Below are positions 53,959 to 62,757 of a DNA stretch of 64,000 nt, piece by piece. A program made the translations under genes and the position numbers. Position 1 is the first letter of the stretch. Every line of letters begins with the position of its first letter. Origin of the DNA: Thermosphaera aggregans DSM 11486 (GTDB lineage: Archaea > Thermoproteota > Thermoprotei_A > Sulfolobales > Desulfurococcaceae); the NCBI RefSeq assembly GCF_000092185.1, contig NC_014160.1:372001-436000 (forward strand), given 5' to 3'. Below the pieces are notes generated by a model that did not search any database, had not been told where the DNA came from, and saw nothing but the letters and a program-made list of their open reading frames with translations.

Positions 53959-55186
53959 GAGGGAGCGATTAATTGGTAAGCCCGTGGATGAGGTTACTTT
54001 GGAAGACGTTACAGGGCTGGGCGCGCTTCTTGGAGACTATTTCGGCGGAGAGCGCACACTATTTGTAAGCGGAAGGGACTTTTATCCAGCATCAAGAATG
54101 TTTAAAAGAGCTTTAACCGCAGGCTTGATGAGCAACGGGGTCGAGGTATTGGATTTTCATGAATCCATTAATGGTGAAATAGCTTTTAGCATTAAAAGGT
54201 TCGGGGCAAGAGGAGGGTTCAGCATTGTCCAAGATCCTTATGATCCAGTGAGAATAATGATCAGGATTTTCAAGGCCCCTGGTGTTGAAATAGTTGGTGG
54301 AGAGCTAGAGAAGATAATATCGAAGGAGAGAACCATACAGGCGGGTGAGAGAAAAGTGGGATGGGTTAACTACGCAGAATATATTCATAAATTATACGTA
54401 TCAGCTTTAACGTCGTTCGTGAAAACCGATGTAATAATTGATGAGAAATTAAGCATTGTCGCAGGCTCGTCGAGGGGGGCTCTTGACATAATACTTCCCG
54501 AGCTGTTCACTTCTATTAAAACCGATAGCATAGTTTTCAGTACACGGAAAATGATTGAGGAGCGGTCTGGCTATCCTTTGATAGATGAAATGTTAAAAAC
54601 AGCGAAAATCGTTGACGCGTTAAACGCGCATCTCGGGGTGATTTTCAATAACGACGCGTCCTCGCTTACTGTGTATACCAAAAGAACAGGATTCCTACTC
54701 CCCGAGGAGCTAGGTATCATTCTTCTATCAAGATATCGCCCGGGCTCTAAAATACTAGTTGATAAATGGTGGAATAGTAAGTACGTTGAAGAGATTGGAT
54801 CAAATTATCATGTTGTTCGAGCCAATGGCGAAGAAGAATTTTTCATGAAACTGAGAAGGGAGCAACCTGTTTTAGCTATAAATGGTAAAGGAGAGGTTGT
54901 CATCCCTCTTTTCAGTTTAGGCTATGACGGGTTGCTGGGTTTTATGGCCCTACTTGAGGCAATTTCGCTATCAAACAAGGACTTGTGGGATAAGATTGTT
55001 GAGACAAGATCTAAGCTTGCTGTTGAAGGATTTGGATGTTTCGACCTTGAAAGTATTGTAGGGATGTGTGCCGAAAAGGGAGCCAGTTGCGTTAAATTTG
55101 CGGGAGGGATACGGGTGGAGAGAAACAATGTTGTCTACACCTATCTCTACGACCCCTCTAGAAATTGTTATAGAGAAATTGCTTGA
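53945..55186 (+). CDS. phosphohexomutase-like protein without catalytic motifs (probable pseudoenzyme)
   Basis: This 413-residue protein keeps the overall layout of archaeal phosphoglucomutase/phosphomannomutase (TLFVSGRDFYPASRMFKRAL, then three alpha/beta domains) but has lost the active site. The phosphoserine loop TASHNP is replaced by VQDPYDP, with Asp97 at the serine position. The DGDADR metal loop is NNDASSL, the sugar loop GExxG is INGKGEV, and the C-terminal phosphate loop RxSGTEP is absent (end YDPSRNCYREIA). It is translationally coupled to the preceding nucleotidyltransferase. A regulatory or scaffolding role for that enzyme is more likely than mutase activity. Confidence 0.8.
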   Translation: MLRIERERLIGKPVDEVTLEDVTGLGALLGDYFGGERTLFVSGRDFYPASRMFKRALTAGLMSNGVEVLDFHESINGEIAFSIKRFGARGGFSIVQDPYDPVRIMIRIFKAPGVEIVGGELEKIISKERTIQAGERKVGWVNYAEYIHKLYVSALTSFVKTDVIIDEKLSIVAGSSRGALDIILPELFTSIKTDSIVFSTRKMIEERSGYPLIDEMLKTAKIVDALNAHLGVIFNNDASSLTVYTKRTGFLLPEELGIILLSRYRPGSKILVDKWWNSKYVEEIGSNYHVVRANGEEEFFMKLRREQPVLAINGKGEVVIPLFSLGYDGLLGFMALLEAISLSNKDLWDKIVETRSKLAVEGFGCFDLESIVGMCAEKGASCVKFAGGIRVERNNVVYTYLYDPSRNCYREIA

Positions 55187-55194
55187 TAATTCGT

Positions 55195-55213
55195 TTATCA
55201 AAATATTTATAAC
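55195..55213 (+). promoter_or_regulatory. promoter of the second ECF transporter operon
   Basis: The sequence ttatcaaaatatttataac contains a TATA-like core about 35 bases before TTG 55246. A nearly identical element (ttatcaaaagtttataac, 57353-57370) precedes the YkoE-like gene, so the ttatcaaaa part may be a shared operator or BRE. Confidence 0.5.
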
Positions 55214-55245
55214 AAGTTATCATATCTCTTACACGTGGGCCTGGA

Positions 55246-56652
55246 TTGATCACCGCTAAAATAGCTGAAGCAGGGTTTTCCGAAGACAAACCTATTATTA
55301 AGAACATTTATGTGGAGAGTCCCAAAGCCTCCGTTACCCTCCTACTGGGTGAGTCGGGCTCTGGTAAGACTACATTTCTCCTCTCCCTCACAGGAGTGTT
55401 AAAATTTCTACTAAACGGCTACGTAAACGGATTGGTTAGAATTGATGATTTAAATCCGCTTGAAATGAACGATTACTTGAAGCTCCCGTCGAAGATTGGG
55501 TTTATAATGCAGGATCCGGAAAAACAGCTCGTAATGCCAACTCCGTTTGACGAGACGGTTTTCACCCTTCAGATGAAAGGATATAGCGAGGAAGAAGCCG
55601 TTAAGAAGGCTCGGGAGCTTCTCGAAAAAGCAGGTCTCTCAAATAAAATCAACCTTCACGTGGAAAACCTGTCTGGTGGGGAGAAAAGAAGGCTTTCGAT
55701 CCTCCTATCGATCATCCACCAGCCACAAATACTCATCTTAGATGAACCTTCCGCTTCCCTTGATGTTGAAGGGATAAGAATGGTTAGAGAAATAGTTAGA
55801 AAGTATAAGGAAAGGGAAAACACCACTGTTTTAATTGCGGAGCATAAGCCTGTTTTCTATGCTGACTTGATTGATAACGCCTTCATTATTGAAAAAACCG
55901 GTTCGAAACGTGTCACGCTTGAAACGCTTCACAAATCTTCCGTTGTGGACATCGCTCGGCATCAGTGTGCTGAGAAGAGCAAAGATAACGGTTCTTTTGG
56001 GGAAGTAGTGCTTGAAACTTACGGGTTGGATATCGGTTTCGATAAACCAATGATTAGGAATATCAATCTAACAGTCCGCAGCGGGGAAGCTATCGGTATA
56101 TTAGGCCCTAACGGCTCGGGCAAGACTACGCTTTTGAAAACAATAGCTGGCTTCTACAGGCCGCTGACAGGAGAGATTAGAGTCAGGGAGGGAGGTAGGG
56201 TTTTCTACGTCCCACAGAACCCCGATCTCTTATTCTTGTTTAAAACTGTTGAGAAAGAGTTGAAAGAAACTAGTAAGAAAACAAGTTTTCCAGTAGATGA
56301 ATTGGTCGAGCTCATTCCATGGTATCCAAGTGTTAAAGGTCTTAATCCACACTGGCTTAGCCATGGCCAGCGGAGATGGTTAAGTATAGTTATCGCCTAT
56401 GCTTACTCCAGAGGAGTCATTCTGCTTGACGAGCCGTCAACAGGGCTTGATTATGTAAGGTTCAATCATTTGAAACGTCTAATTACCGGTTTGAAAAAGA
56501 AGGGGGTTTCGTTCCTAATCAGTACTCACGATCCCAGGGTGGTTGGTGAAATCGTTGACAAGGTCTACGTGATTGATAATGGAAGACTGATCGAGGTCGA
56601 CAAGTGCAGGGCTGTAGAGGAATATTATTCGAGAACAGGTGTTTCCGCATGA
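55246..56652 (+). CDS. ecfA: fused double ATPase of an ECF transporter (thiamin-precursor type)
   Basis: This 468-residue protein has two ABC domains. Domain one (about 1-220) has Walker A GESGSGKTTFL, Q-loop GFIMQDPEKQLVMPTP, signature LSGGEKRRLSI, Walker B LILDEPSASLD and H-loop LIAEHKP. Domain two (about 245-455) has GPNGSGKTTLL, LSHGQRRWLSI, ILLDEPSTGLD and ISTHDPR. Both sites keep full nucleotide-binding residues, unlike the RibU-linked ATPase. It starts at TTG 55246 and overlaps ecfT (ATGA). The YkoE-like S gene after ecfT makes a thiamin or HMP transporter likely; fused ATPases like this are called YkoD in that system. Confidence 0.9.
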   Translation: MITAKIAEAGFSEDKPIIKNIYVESPKASVTLLLGESGSGKTTFLLSLTGVLKFLLNGYVNGLVRIDDLNPLEMNDYLKLPSKIGFIMQDPEKQLVMPTPFDETVFTLQMKGYSEEEAVKKARELLEKAGLSNKINLHVENLSGGEKRRLSILLSIIHQPQILILDEPSASLDVEGIRMVREIVRKYKERENTTVLIAEHKPVFYADLIDNAFIIEKTGSKRVTLETLHKSSVVDIARHQCAEKSKDNGSFGEVVLETYGLDIGFDKPMIRNINLTVRSGEAIGILGPNGSGKTTLLKTIAGFYRPLTGEIRVREGGRVFYVPQNPDLLFLFKTVEKELKETSKKTSFPVDELVELIPWYPSVKGLNPHWLSHGQRRWLSIVIAYAYSRGVILLDEPSTGLDYVRFNHLKRLITGLKKKGVSFLISTHDPRVVGEIVDKVYVIDNGRLIEVDKCRAVEEYYSRTGVSA

Positions 56653-57344
56653 GAAAGCCTAGTGTGTCAGTAGTCTTCATTTACGCATTGGTTTTAACAA
56701 GTGTAGCCCTATTGTTGAAAGACCCACACCGTCTTCTACCGTTAGTTGTTTTCAACGTGTCTCTCTCGCTTATAGCAGGGTTGAGGAAGGTATGGTGGCT
56801 CTATCTCTTAATACTTGTAGCTTCAATAGGAATTTTCACAAATGCTTTATTCTTCGCTAACACGGGTGCCGTTATCATAAATACTGGGTTTCTTGTCGTC
56901 AGAGAGAATGCTTTAAAAGCCTTTGTCACGGTAACGTTAAGAGTAGTGTTGATTGCCGGTGTCGGAGCCTTCTTCGTGGCGCTATTTGAGCCCTTAGAAA
57001 TAATTAAAGGCTTCACAAGAGAACTCTACATGCCTGCTTCAATCTCTCTTTCGCTTTCATACGCTCTGAGGCTGTTACCGTTACTTAGGAGGGATTTAGA
57101 AGAAGTAATGTTCTTCAGAAGTCAGAGAGGGTATAGAAGGAGGCCCTTGTCCTTTGGCGAGCTATCTAGTACGCTATCGGCGTTGCTGATAACTGGTTTC
57201 GAAAGAGCGCTTTGGAGTGGTGTGAGCCTTGAGTTAAGAGGGTTTAGAAATTACAGGCCTTCTCACAGGGTCAGTTTCAACATGTGTGACGTTTTAATCA
57301 TTACTGCACTAACTGCTCAGTTAATTTATGTCGTGATTGCATGA
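56649..57344 (+). CDS. ecfT: ECF transporter transmembrane subunit (EcfT, YkoC-like)
   Basis: This 231-residue protein with about five spans is the T component. The C-terminal cytoplasmic coupling region has SYALRLLPLLRRDLEEVMFFRSQRG and the second short motif SGVSLELRGFRN, the two Ala/Ser-Arg-Gly-like motifs of EcfT. ATG 56649 (MRKPSVSVVFIYAL) overlaps the ATPase stop by four bases; a longer reading from 56604 would lie inside that gene. It is followed by the YkoE-like S component. Confidence 0.87.
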   Translation: MRKPSVSVVFIYALVLTSVALLLKDPHRLLPLVVFNVSLSLIAGLRKVWWLYLLILVASIGIFTNALFFANTGAVIINTGFLVVRENALKAFVTVTLRVVLIAGVGAFFVALFEPLEIIKGFTRELYMPASISLSLSYALRLLPLLRRDLEEVMFFRSQRGYRRRPLSFGELSSTLSALLITGFERALWSGVSLELRGFRNYRPSHRVSFNMCDVLIITALTAQLIYVVIA

Positions 57345-57352
57345 TAAGTCAA

Positions 57353-57370
57353 TTATCAAAAGTTTATAAC
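57353..57370 (+). promoter_or_regulatory. promoter of the YkoE-like gene
   Basis: The sequence ttatcaaaagtttataac closely matches 55195-55213 upstream of the ATPase gene. Its TATA-like core lies about 55 bases before ATG 57419, which is preceded by the ribosome site GAGGTG (57404-57409). Confidence 0.5.
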
Positions 57371-57418
57371 TTAGATATTATTACTAAGTCGTAGAAATGT
57401 TTAGAGGTGTGTAATAAT

Positions 57419-57967
57419 ATGATAGCTTCCAAGTCTTCAGAAGCGGGTAGAACATATACTGTTGTCGACTTCCTATACTTAGGTGTAATAGCTGTAGTAT
57501 TTGCAGTACTATTCACTTTATGGTGGGATGTCTACTATGCTGTTAAAGCAATACTAGGGCCAGTTGGGACCAGAATACTGACCTATGGATTATGGTTTAT
57601 GCCAATACCCCTCGCGGCAAGCTTGATAAGGAAGCCTTTCGCAGGGCTTCTCGGAGAGGTCCTACCTGCGTTGCTGGAAGCGATTTTTCCAACGCCAGGC
57701 GGGATTTACAATCTATACTACGGTATAGCGCAGGGGCTGGCTGGCGAGGCTGGCTACGCGGCCTTTAGATACAGGAAGTATGGGGTTGTTCAAGCAGCTG
57801 TTTCCGGCGCACTGCCGGCAATACCCGCGTTAATCCTTGACGCAATACTATTTGAAGACATCTATCCATGGAATGAAATGGTAGTCTTACTCGTGGCTTT
57901 AATGATTAGCGGCGCTCTGTATGGCTTAATAGCTTATAGTGTATCATTATCGATTAGGAGGAAGTAG
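57419..57967 (+). CDS. YkoE-like ECF S component (thiamin/hydroxymethylpyrimidine)
   Basis: This 182-residue membrane protein of about five spans closely follows Bacillus YkoE: a first span ending VLFTLWWDVYYAVKAILG, the YGLWFMPIPLAASLIRKP segment, LGEVLPALLEAIFPTPGG, and the YGIAQGLAGEAGYAAFRYRKY helix pair. YkoE binds thiamin or its pyrimidine precursor. ATG 57419 (MIASKSSEAG) lies nine bases after GAGGTG and is preferred to GTG 57407. It has its own promoter with an element shared with the ATPase gene, so the S component can be made separately in larger amounts. thiL 5 kb away fits the same pathway. Confidence 0.85.
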   Translation: MIASKSSEAGRTYTVVDFLYLGVIAVVFAVLFTLWWDVYYAVKAILGPVGTRILTYGLWFMPIPLAASLIRKPFAGLLGEVLPALLEAIFPTPGGIYNLYYGIAQGLAGEAGYAAFRYRKYGVVQAAVSGALPAIPALILDAILFEDIYPWNEMVVLLVALMISGALYGLIAYSVSLSIRRK

Positions 57968-58009
57968 TTATTAATTTTTTAACCAATCCTTTTACATGCA
58001 GGTGTGTAA

Positions 58010-59029
58010 ATGGTAAACTGCAGTTTTTGCGAGCGGAAAGCAGTCTATGTCAATCACCTCAATGGGAGGGCCTACTGTAAGCTACATTTCACTTCTTATT
58101 TTGAAAGAAGAGTGAGGAGAACTATTAGAAAGCATAGGATGCTTGGTGAGAAAGAACACATCGTTGTAGGTGTGAGCGGCGGCAAAGACTCGATGAGCCT
58201 CCTTCACATACTCCGGAAACTTTCAAGGAAAAATAAGAACTGGCGTTTGACAGCGCTTCTTGTTGACGAGGGAATAAAGGGTTATCGTGAAAACACTATT
58301 CCAGCACTTAAAATTTACGCCGAGAGAAATATGGTCGAGTATAAGATCGTTTCATTCAAAGATTACTTAGGGTTAACCCTGGATGAAATAGTTTCAACAG
58401 GTAGAGAAAAAGGGCTTCCATACCTTCCATGCAGTTATTGCGGTGTGTTCAGACGGTACGTGTTAAACAAGGCTGCTAGAGAACTCGGGGGTACGGTATT
58501 GGCAACCGCTCACAATCTCGACGATATCGTTCAAACGTACCTTATGAACGTCATAAACAATAGTTGGGACAAGATAGCAAGGCTTAAGCCAGTTGCCGAT
58601 AAAGGAGGACACGAAGGGTTTGTACCTAGGATAAAGCCTTTTTACGAGGTCTTGGAAAAAGAGTCTGCGATTTATGCTTTGGTTAACGGGCTTGTTGAGC
58701 CGGGGTACCATCAGTGCCCGTACGCAGAATACAATATACGATTTACCATTCGGAAAATCCTTAATGACTTGGAGGAAAAATACCCTGGCACCAAGTACGG
58801 GCTTCTCAGAAGTCTTGAGAAAATAATCAGTTTGATAGAAAACGCACAGAAGACCCCCGTGAAACCCTTTGGGACTTGTAAAATATGCGGCGAACCGTCT
58901 TCCCACCCTATCTGTAAAGCATGCATGTATAGGTTTGAGCTAGGATTGCTCTCCCCAGAGGAGTCTTTGAGGGTTAAATCAGTAGTTAATGAGCACCCTA
59001 ACCTCAGAAAACTCTTAGCAAGGTTTTAA
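58010..59029 (+). CDS. tRNA 2-thiolation protein (Ncs6/CTU1/TtuA family)
   Basis: This 339-residue protein thiolates uridine (U34 or U54) in tRNA. An N-terminal zinc ribbon (CSFC, C23, H26) leads to the PP-loop ATPase GVSGGKDSMSLLHILR (SGGKDS at 56-61). The catalytic cysteine pair is in PCSYCGVFRR, with a further cysteine in HQCPYAEY. These hold the sulfur or a [4Fe-4S] cluster as in TtuA. A second C-terminal zinc ribbon is CKICGEPSSHPICKAC. All three functional parts are intact. In archaea the sulfur donor is a ubiquitin-like Gly-Gly protein; the MoaD-like gene at 39823 is one candidate, but this is a guess. Confidence 0.93.
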   Translation: MVNCSFCERKAVYVNHLNGRAYCKLHFTSYFERRVRRTIRKHRMLGEKEHIVVGVSGGKDSMSLLHILRKLSRKNKNWRLTALLVDEGIKGYRENTIPALKIYAERNMVEYKIVSFKDYLGLTLDEIVSTGREKGLPYLPCSYCGVFRRYVLNKAARELGGTVLATAHNLDDIVQTYLMNVINNSWDKIARLKPVADKGGHEGFVPRIKPFYEVLEKESAIYALVNGLVEPGYHQCPYAEYNIRFTIRKILNDLEEKYPGTKYGLLRSLEKIISLIENAQKTPVKPFGTCKICGEPSSHPICKACMYRFELGLLSPEESLRVKSVVNEHPNLRKLLARF

Positions 59030-59093
59030 GAGTAGTTTATAAGCTATTAATATTTTAAGATAATTATGGTTTTCAACCCCGGTGAAGTATTGA

Positions 59094-59780
59094 ATGCTTG
59101 ACATCGAGTTTCTGAAAGGATTCGGGTTTTCTGGGATTTTCCTGATAAGTTTCATCTCAAACGCTATCCCTTATTCTACTATTCCGTACTTGTTTTGGCT
59201 GATACCTATTTTTGCCATCTACCAGGGTAATTTTGTGGAATTTTTATTCTTGATATTATTATCCTCGCTAGGGGCGTCAATGGGGAAGCTCGTGGTTTAC
59301 TTCATAGGTAGGGGTTTTTCAAAGCTTGGGGAGGAATCAAGGATTAAAAAGAATCTCAACATATTGACCTCTGAACACAGCAATGCCTTATTCTTCACTC
59401 TATTATTGTTTACAGCTCTTCCACTGCCCGATGACGTGATTATTCTCCCCTTGGGATATGCGAGATACAGCCTCGTGAAATATACAGTAGCTTTGGTTAT
59501 GGGCAAGATGATTGTTACTTCTCTCGCCGCGTTATACGGTAAAGGCCTTTCCATCGTTTTCTCGGAGTCTCTCAACGCCCCTCTATGGGTTACGATAATT
59601 GCTTACTTATACATCACAATATTATTCACGTATCTAGTAGGCTCCATTGATTGGCTCAAGCTTGGAGGTTTAGCGAGAAAATACGGAATCCGCTCTGCAA
59701 TCAAATACTTTCTAAAGTGCGTGGGAAAAGGGTTTCTAAGCTTCCACCTACTTCCTTACAAGATTTTGAAAAACAAGTAA
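59094..59780 (+). CDS. VTT-domain (DedA/YqaA-like) membrane protein
   Basis: This 228-residue protein with about six spans resembles the VTT (SNARE-associated/DedA) group, whose members move lipids or cations. The segments SNAIPYSTIPYLFWLIPIF, SSLGASMGKLVVYFIGRG and TALPLPDDVIILPLGYARY match the re-entrant helix and GYARY-like motif. The C-terminal 60 residues are basic (ARKYGIRSAIKYFLKC). Promoter elements in the 64-base gap upstream are AT-rich. The function in archaea is not known. Confidence 0.8.
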   Translation: MLDIEFLKGFGFSGIFLISFISNAIPYSTIPYLFWLIPIFAIYQGNFVEFLFLILLSSLGASMGKLVVYFIGRGFSKLGEESRIKKNLNILTSEHSNALFFTLLLFTALPLPDDVIILPLGYARYSLVKYTVALVMGKMIVTSLAALYGKGLSIVFSESLNAPLWVTIIAYLYITILFTYLVGSIDWLKLGGLARKYGIRSAIKYFLKCVGKGFLSFHLLPYKILKNK

Positions 59781-59949
59781 CTAATTTAAACTGGTTCAAA
59801 TGTAGTTAATTGTGGGATGAAGAGGAACCCGGGAAAAGAGTCTTGCGCGATGAATAGATTGTATATAAGCGGGCTCTGACCTCCGAACGCTCGCACTAGC
59901 CGGAAATCTTATATTTGGGAGATTAAATAAGTAGGAAATGGTGGTGATA
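59781..59949. other. 169-bp gap with possible C/D-box-like signals
   Basis: The gap holds the probable MscS-like gene promoter (cttatatttggg near 59907). Upstream of it, a GGATGA at 59815-59820, a GATGA at 59849-59853 and a CTGA at 59876-59879 suggest a C/D-box small RNA, but the D' box is poor and the spacings are long. Confidence 0.2.
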
Positions 59950-60576
59950 ATGAGTCAGACGGATAGCGTTGGGAAAGCATTGGGAAGATTAGTAATTTAC
60001 ATTATCGTAACCGTGATAATCTTGGCAATAATTCAATGGTTCTTCACCAGTGGTGTTGAAATTCTCGCTAAAACACTGGAATACGAGGGCATCCTCACGA
60101 TCAAGGATTACGCAGTGTATGTGCAAATTATAGTATTGTTCGTCTTGGGCTGGATGATAGTGAACGCTGTTGCTTCAATGTTTTACGCTATGATGACTCC
60201 TAAGTATGGAGCCTCAACCGGAGCTGCAGTTAGAAGCTTGATCAGGATCCTAGGATTAGGCGCCTTAGTAGCTGGCATAGCTGGCGGGGTCGCGGGAGGA
60301 GCGGCGGGAGTGGCCCTAGGCGGCTTCATAGGCTTGGTCATCGGCTTCGCCACACAGCAGGTTTTGGGACAGGCCATAGCGGGATTGTTCATATTGTTGG
60401 CTAGGCCCTTCAAAATAAACGATGTTGTCGATGTAGCAGGAGAAAGCGAGGTCACTGTTAAGGATATTTCAACACTCTTCACTATTGTCGAGAGAAAGGA
60501 TGGTTTAATAGTCTTAGTGCCGAGTACGATGATAATAGGTCAGAAAATAGTGATCAGGAAAAGAGCTGAGAAGTAG
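59950..60576 (+). CDS. small MscS-like mechanosensitive channel protein
   Basis: This 208-residue membrane protein with three spans resembles a minimal MscS channel. The third, pore-lining helix is rich in Gly and Ala (GIAGGVAGGAAGVALGG then FIGLVIGFATQQVLGQAIAG), and the following LARPFKINDVVDVAGESEVTVKDIS is the start of the MscS beta domain. The C-terminal alpha/beta domain of MscS is missing. ATG 59950 (MSQTDSVGK) sits behind GGTGGTGA; ATG 59938 would add four residues. It probably protects against osmotic downshift. Confidence 0.85.
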   Translation: MSQTDSVGKALGRLVIYIIVTVIILAIIQWFFTSGVEILAKTLEYEGILTIKDYAVYVQIIVLFVLGWMIVNAVASMFYAMMTPKYGASTGAAVRSLIRILGLGALVAGIAGGVAGGAAGVALGGFIGLVIGFATQQVLGQAIAGLFILLARPFKINDVVDVAGESEVTVKDISTLFTIVERKDGLIVLVPSTMIIGQKIVIRKRAEK

Positions 60577-60588
60577 TTTCCAACGTAA

Positions 60589-61791
60589 TCAGTAATCTTT
60601 TTTCCTTACAGCTAAAACAATCTTTGGTATTGAGAGCAAGCCTACTAAGGCTAATAAAACTGTTAAACCGTAGGTAGAATATATGAACCCGGATGTTAAA
60701 ACACCAACGAGGCTTGAAGCCTCGCTTACAAGAGAGTAAGTGCCGGTTCCATAACCCCCCGTGGATTCTACGTACTGGAGATAAAGGTTGCTGTCAATAA
60801 TGCTGTTGGCGAAATAAAGGAGTCCTAGGTTTACGGCTATAATGAGCTGGTCTAATCCGCTGACTAAAATAACGTATACGGTGAAAACTCTTAGTGGAAT
60901 AGAGGCGAGGAAAGCGTTTCTCCTGGTAATACCTCCTTGTAAAAGAGAGTAAAGGAGGAAAGCGATTATTTTACCGATACCGTAGATTTGGAAAACCTGG
61001 TTTAAGTCAAACTTTAATGTTTTCACAAAATGATATGGAAGCGGGGTAAATAAGAACTCGTTGCTCATTCTGAAACCGAGTAATCCGATAATTGTGAGTT
61101 TTAAAGGAATTACTGAGGAATAAAACACATTGTAACGTGTTATAAAGGACCCGTTGAAGTTTTCGAAAGATGTAAGGTTCAAGTATCCGTGTACAGAGGT
61201 GATTACTTTCGAAATGTCCCTTTCTATCCTGTTGAGAACACGCTCTATCTTAAACATCGGTTCTCTAATCCTTAAGACGCCGAAAAGATAGATGAATAGA
61301 GTTACTGAGATAAAGAAGTGAAAAGCTTGAAGGAATAATTCAATAGTCAGGTGGGAGATGGTGATTAATAAGATGGCATCTAGTAGAAGAGTATTCCTTG
61401 ATAGTTTCTTAAAAACAAGACTCCACTCATTGCTCTGGAAGCTTTCGAGAACATAAGCGTTTATGCCTATTCGAGTGAAAGAATAGGCGACAGCGTGTAC
61501 AACATAGGAGGTGTAAAGTAGCCAGGTTCCCCCATTCTTTAAAACCAACATTAAACAGACTTCGGACCCTAAAACACTTACAAATCCGATAATGATCTGT
61601 AGTCTCGCGATCCCCTGATCTCCGAGTTGATTAGCGATCCTAACGAAGAATACAAACGCTATTGTCCACGCGAAATTAAGCAGGCTGATCTCGATAATAC
61701 TCATTCCGACAATCCTTACCGCGACTACGTTTATGAGCAGGTCCAGCAGGTTTAGCAGTGAAATCAGCAGTGCCGGTGTTAGCAGTCTCAA
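60589..61791 (-). CDS. major facilitator superfamily (MFS)-like transporter
   Basis: This 400-residue membrane protein has about 11 or 12 spans in two halves separated by a cytoplasmic loop (about 190-225: RIREPMFKIERVLNRIER). The loop after span 2 (VRIANQLGDQGIARLQI) resembles the MFS A-motif GxxxDRxGR in place but not in detail. The substrate is unknown. It starts at TTG 61791 and is encoded after the phosphatase gene on the same strand with a 51-base gap holding its own TATA candidate (ccttaaaaaac, minus strand). Confidence 0.7.
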   Translation of the reverse strand: MRLLTPALLISLLNLLDLLINVVAVRIVGMSIIEISLLNFAWTIAFVFFVRIANQLGDQGIARLQIIIGFVSVLGSEVCLMLVLKNGGTWLLYTSYVVHAVAYSFTRIGINAYVLESFQSNEWSLVFKKLSRNTLLLDAILLITISHLTIELFLQAFHFFISVTLFIYLFGVLRIREPMFKIERVLNRIERDISKVITSVHGYLNLTSFENFNGSFITRYNVFYSSVIPLKLTIIGLLGFRMSNEFLFTPLPYHFVKTLKFDLNQVFQIYGIGKIIAFLLYSLLQGGITRRNAFLASIPLRVFTVYVILVSGLDQLIIAVNLGLLYFANSIIDSNLYLQYVESTGGYGTGTYSLVSEASSLVGVLTSGFIYSTYGLTVLLALVGLLSIPKIVLAVRKKDY

Positions 61792-61842
61792 CCCCCTATT
61801 ACCAATATACCAGTGGATGTTGTTTTTTAAGGAGTGGCAGAG

Positions 61843-62748
61843 CTAAACATAGTCTAAGTAATTAGCCCAGGATAGGGAAACCTTTCTTCCTACAAGCTTC
61901 TCAACGGTTTTCTTCGCTGAAGACGAGACTTCAACTATTTTATCACAACCCCACTTACACAATAAAATCAAATCCACCCTATCGGGGAGATAATCGTAAA
62001 TGGTTAAAACAACCCTGCCATCCTGATAGAAATCGAGTAGGTGAATAAATGACAGAACCTCCTCTGAGGCGGATGAGAATTCCATGTTTTCGAATACTTC
62101 TTTCAGTTTAGAGCGGACTTTTACGTCGTGAAAGTGGAGCAGTGATTGAGCCATCGCACTGATTGAAAACGCCTCGTTGACGTGTAAGTTGCTTAAGAGT
62201 TCAATCGTGAACTGAGTCGTCTTAGAAGCGTGGAGAACCGCCTTCGGGTCACCGAGCGTGAAAATTTTCTTCCCGTAGTCTCTCAGCAACTCTCTGTTGA
62301 AACTTTTGACCAGGGTATAGTAGTTCTCAAGCATTAACGCTTGCCCTCTGTTTTCAATAGCACCAGGCACTACCGTTCTCACATGCTTTACCGCGTCGTA
62401 AATATCATAACCTTTGAATATTAAGTACGCAGCAGTAACAAGCCCGCTCCGGCCTATGCCTCCCATGCAGTGGACAAGCACTCTGTGGGATCTCTCCAGG
62501 TTTTCATCAATGAATATGCTTGTTTTCAAAAGGTCGAAGAGTTCTAAAGGATGAAAGTCGAGCGTGGGGACATGGAGGACTTGGAATCCATGGCTCTCTA
62601 ATATCTCGATATATTTCTCATTAAGCGGTTGTTCATGCGGCATTGTAAGAACAATAATGGCGTCGAAAAGTCTTCTGAGATCGGCTAGTTCACCTAGGCT
62701 TGGAAAAGGTGCTTGGGCAAGCTTACCCTCAATAATCCATTTATACAT
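61843..62748 (-). CDS. dual-specificity protein phosphatase with C-terminal extension
   Basis: This 301-residue protein has an N-terminal cysteine-phosphatase domain (1-150). The signature loop is HCMGGIGRSG with nucleophile C94 and R100; Asp64 in TLDFHP is the likely general acid. Residues 160-301 are a helical and beta extension that I do not recognise. The start ATG is nine bases after the thiL stop, with GGTG between, so the two genes share a transcript. Archaeal members of this family dephosphorylate proteins; which ones is unknown. Confidence 0.87.
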   Translation of the reverse strand: MYKWIIEGKLAQAPFPSLGELADLRRLFDAIIVLTMPHEQPLNEKYIEILESHGFQVLHVPTLDFHPLELFDLLKTSIFIDENLERSHRVLVHCMGGIGRSGLVTAAYLIFKGYDIYDAVKHVRTVVPGAIENRGQALMLENYYTLVKSFNRELLRDYGKKIFTLGDPKAVLHASKTTQFTIELLSNLHVNEAFSISAMAQSLLHFHDVKVRSKLKEVFENMEFSSASEEVLSFIHLLDFYQDGRVVLTIYDYLPDRVDLILLCKWGCDKIVEVSSSAKKTVEKLVGRKVSLSWANYLDYV

Positions 62749-62757
62749 TTCAACACC

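Noticed and set aside
58463-58906. 147-codon open frame antisense to the tRNA thiolation gene
   Set aside because: It overlaps the zinc ribbon and PP-loop coding of a conserved gene and has no support.
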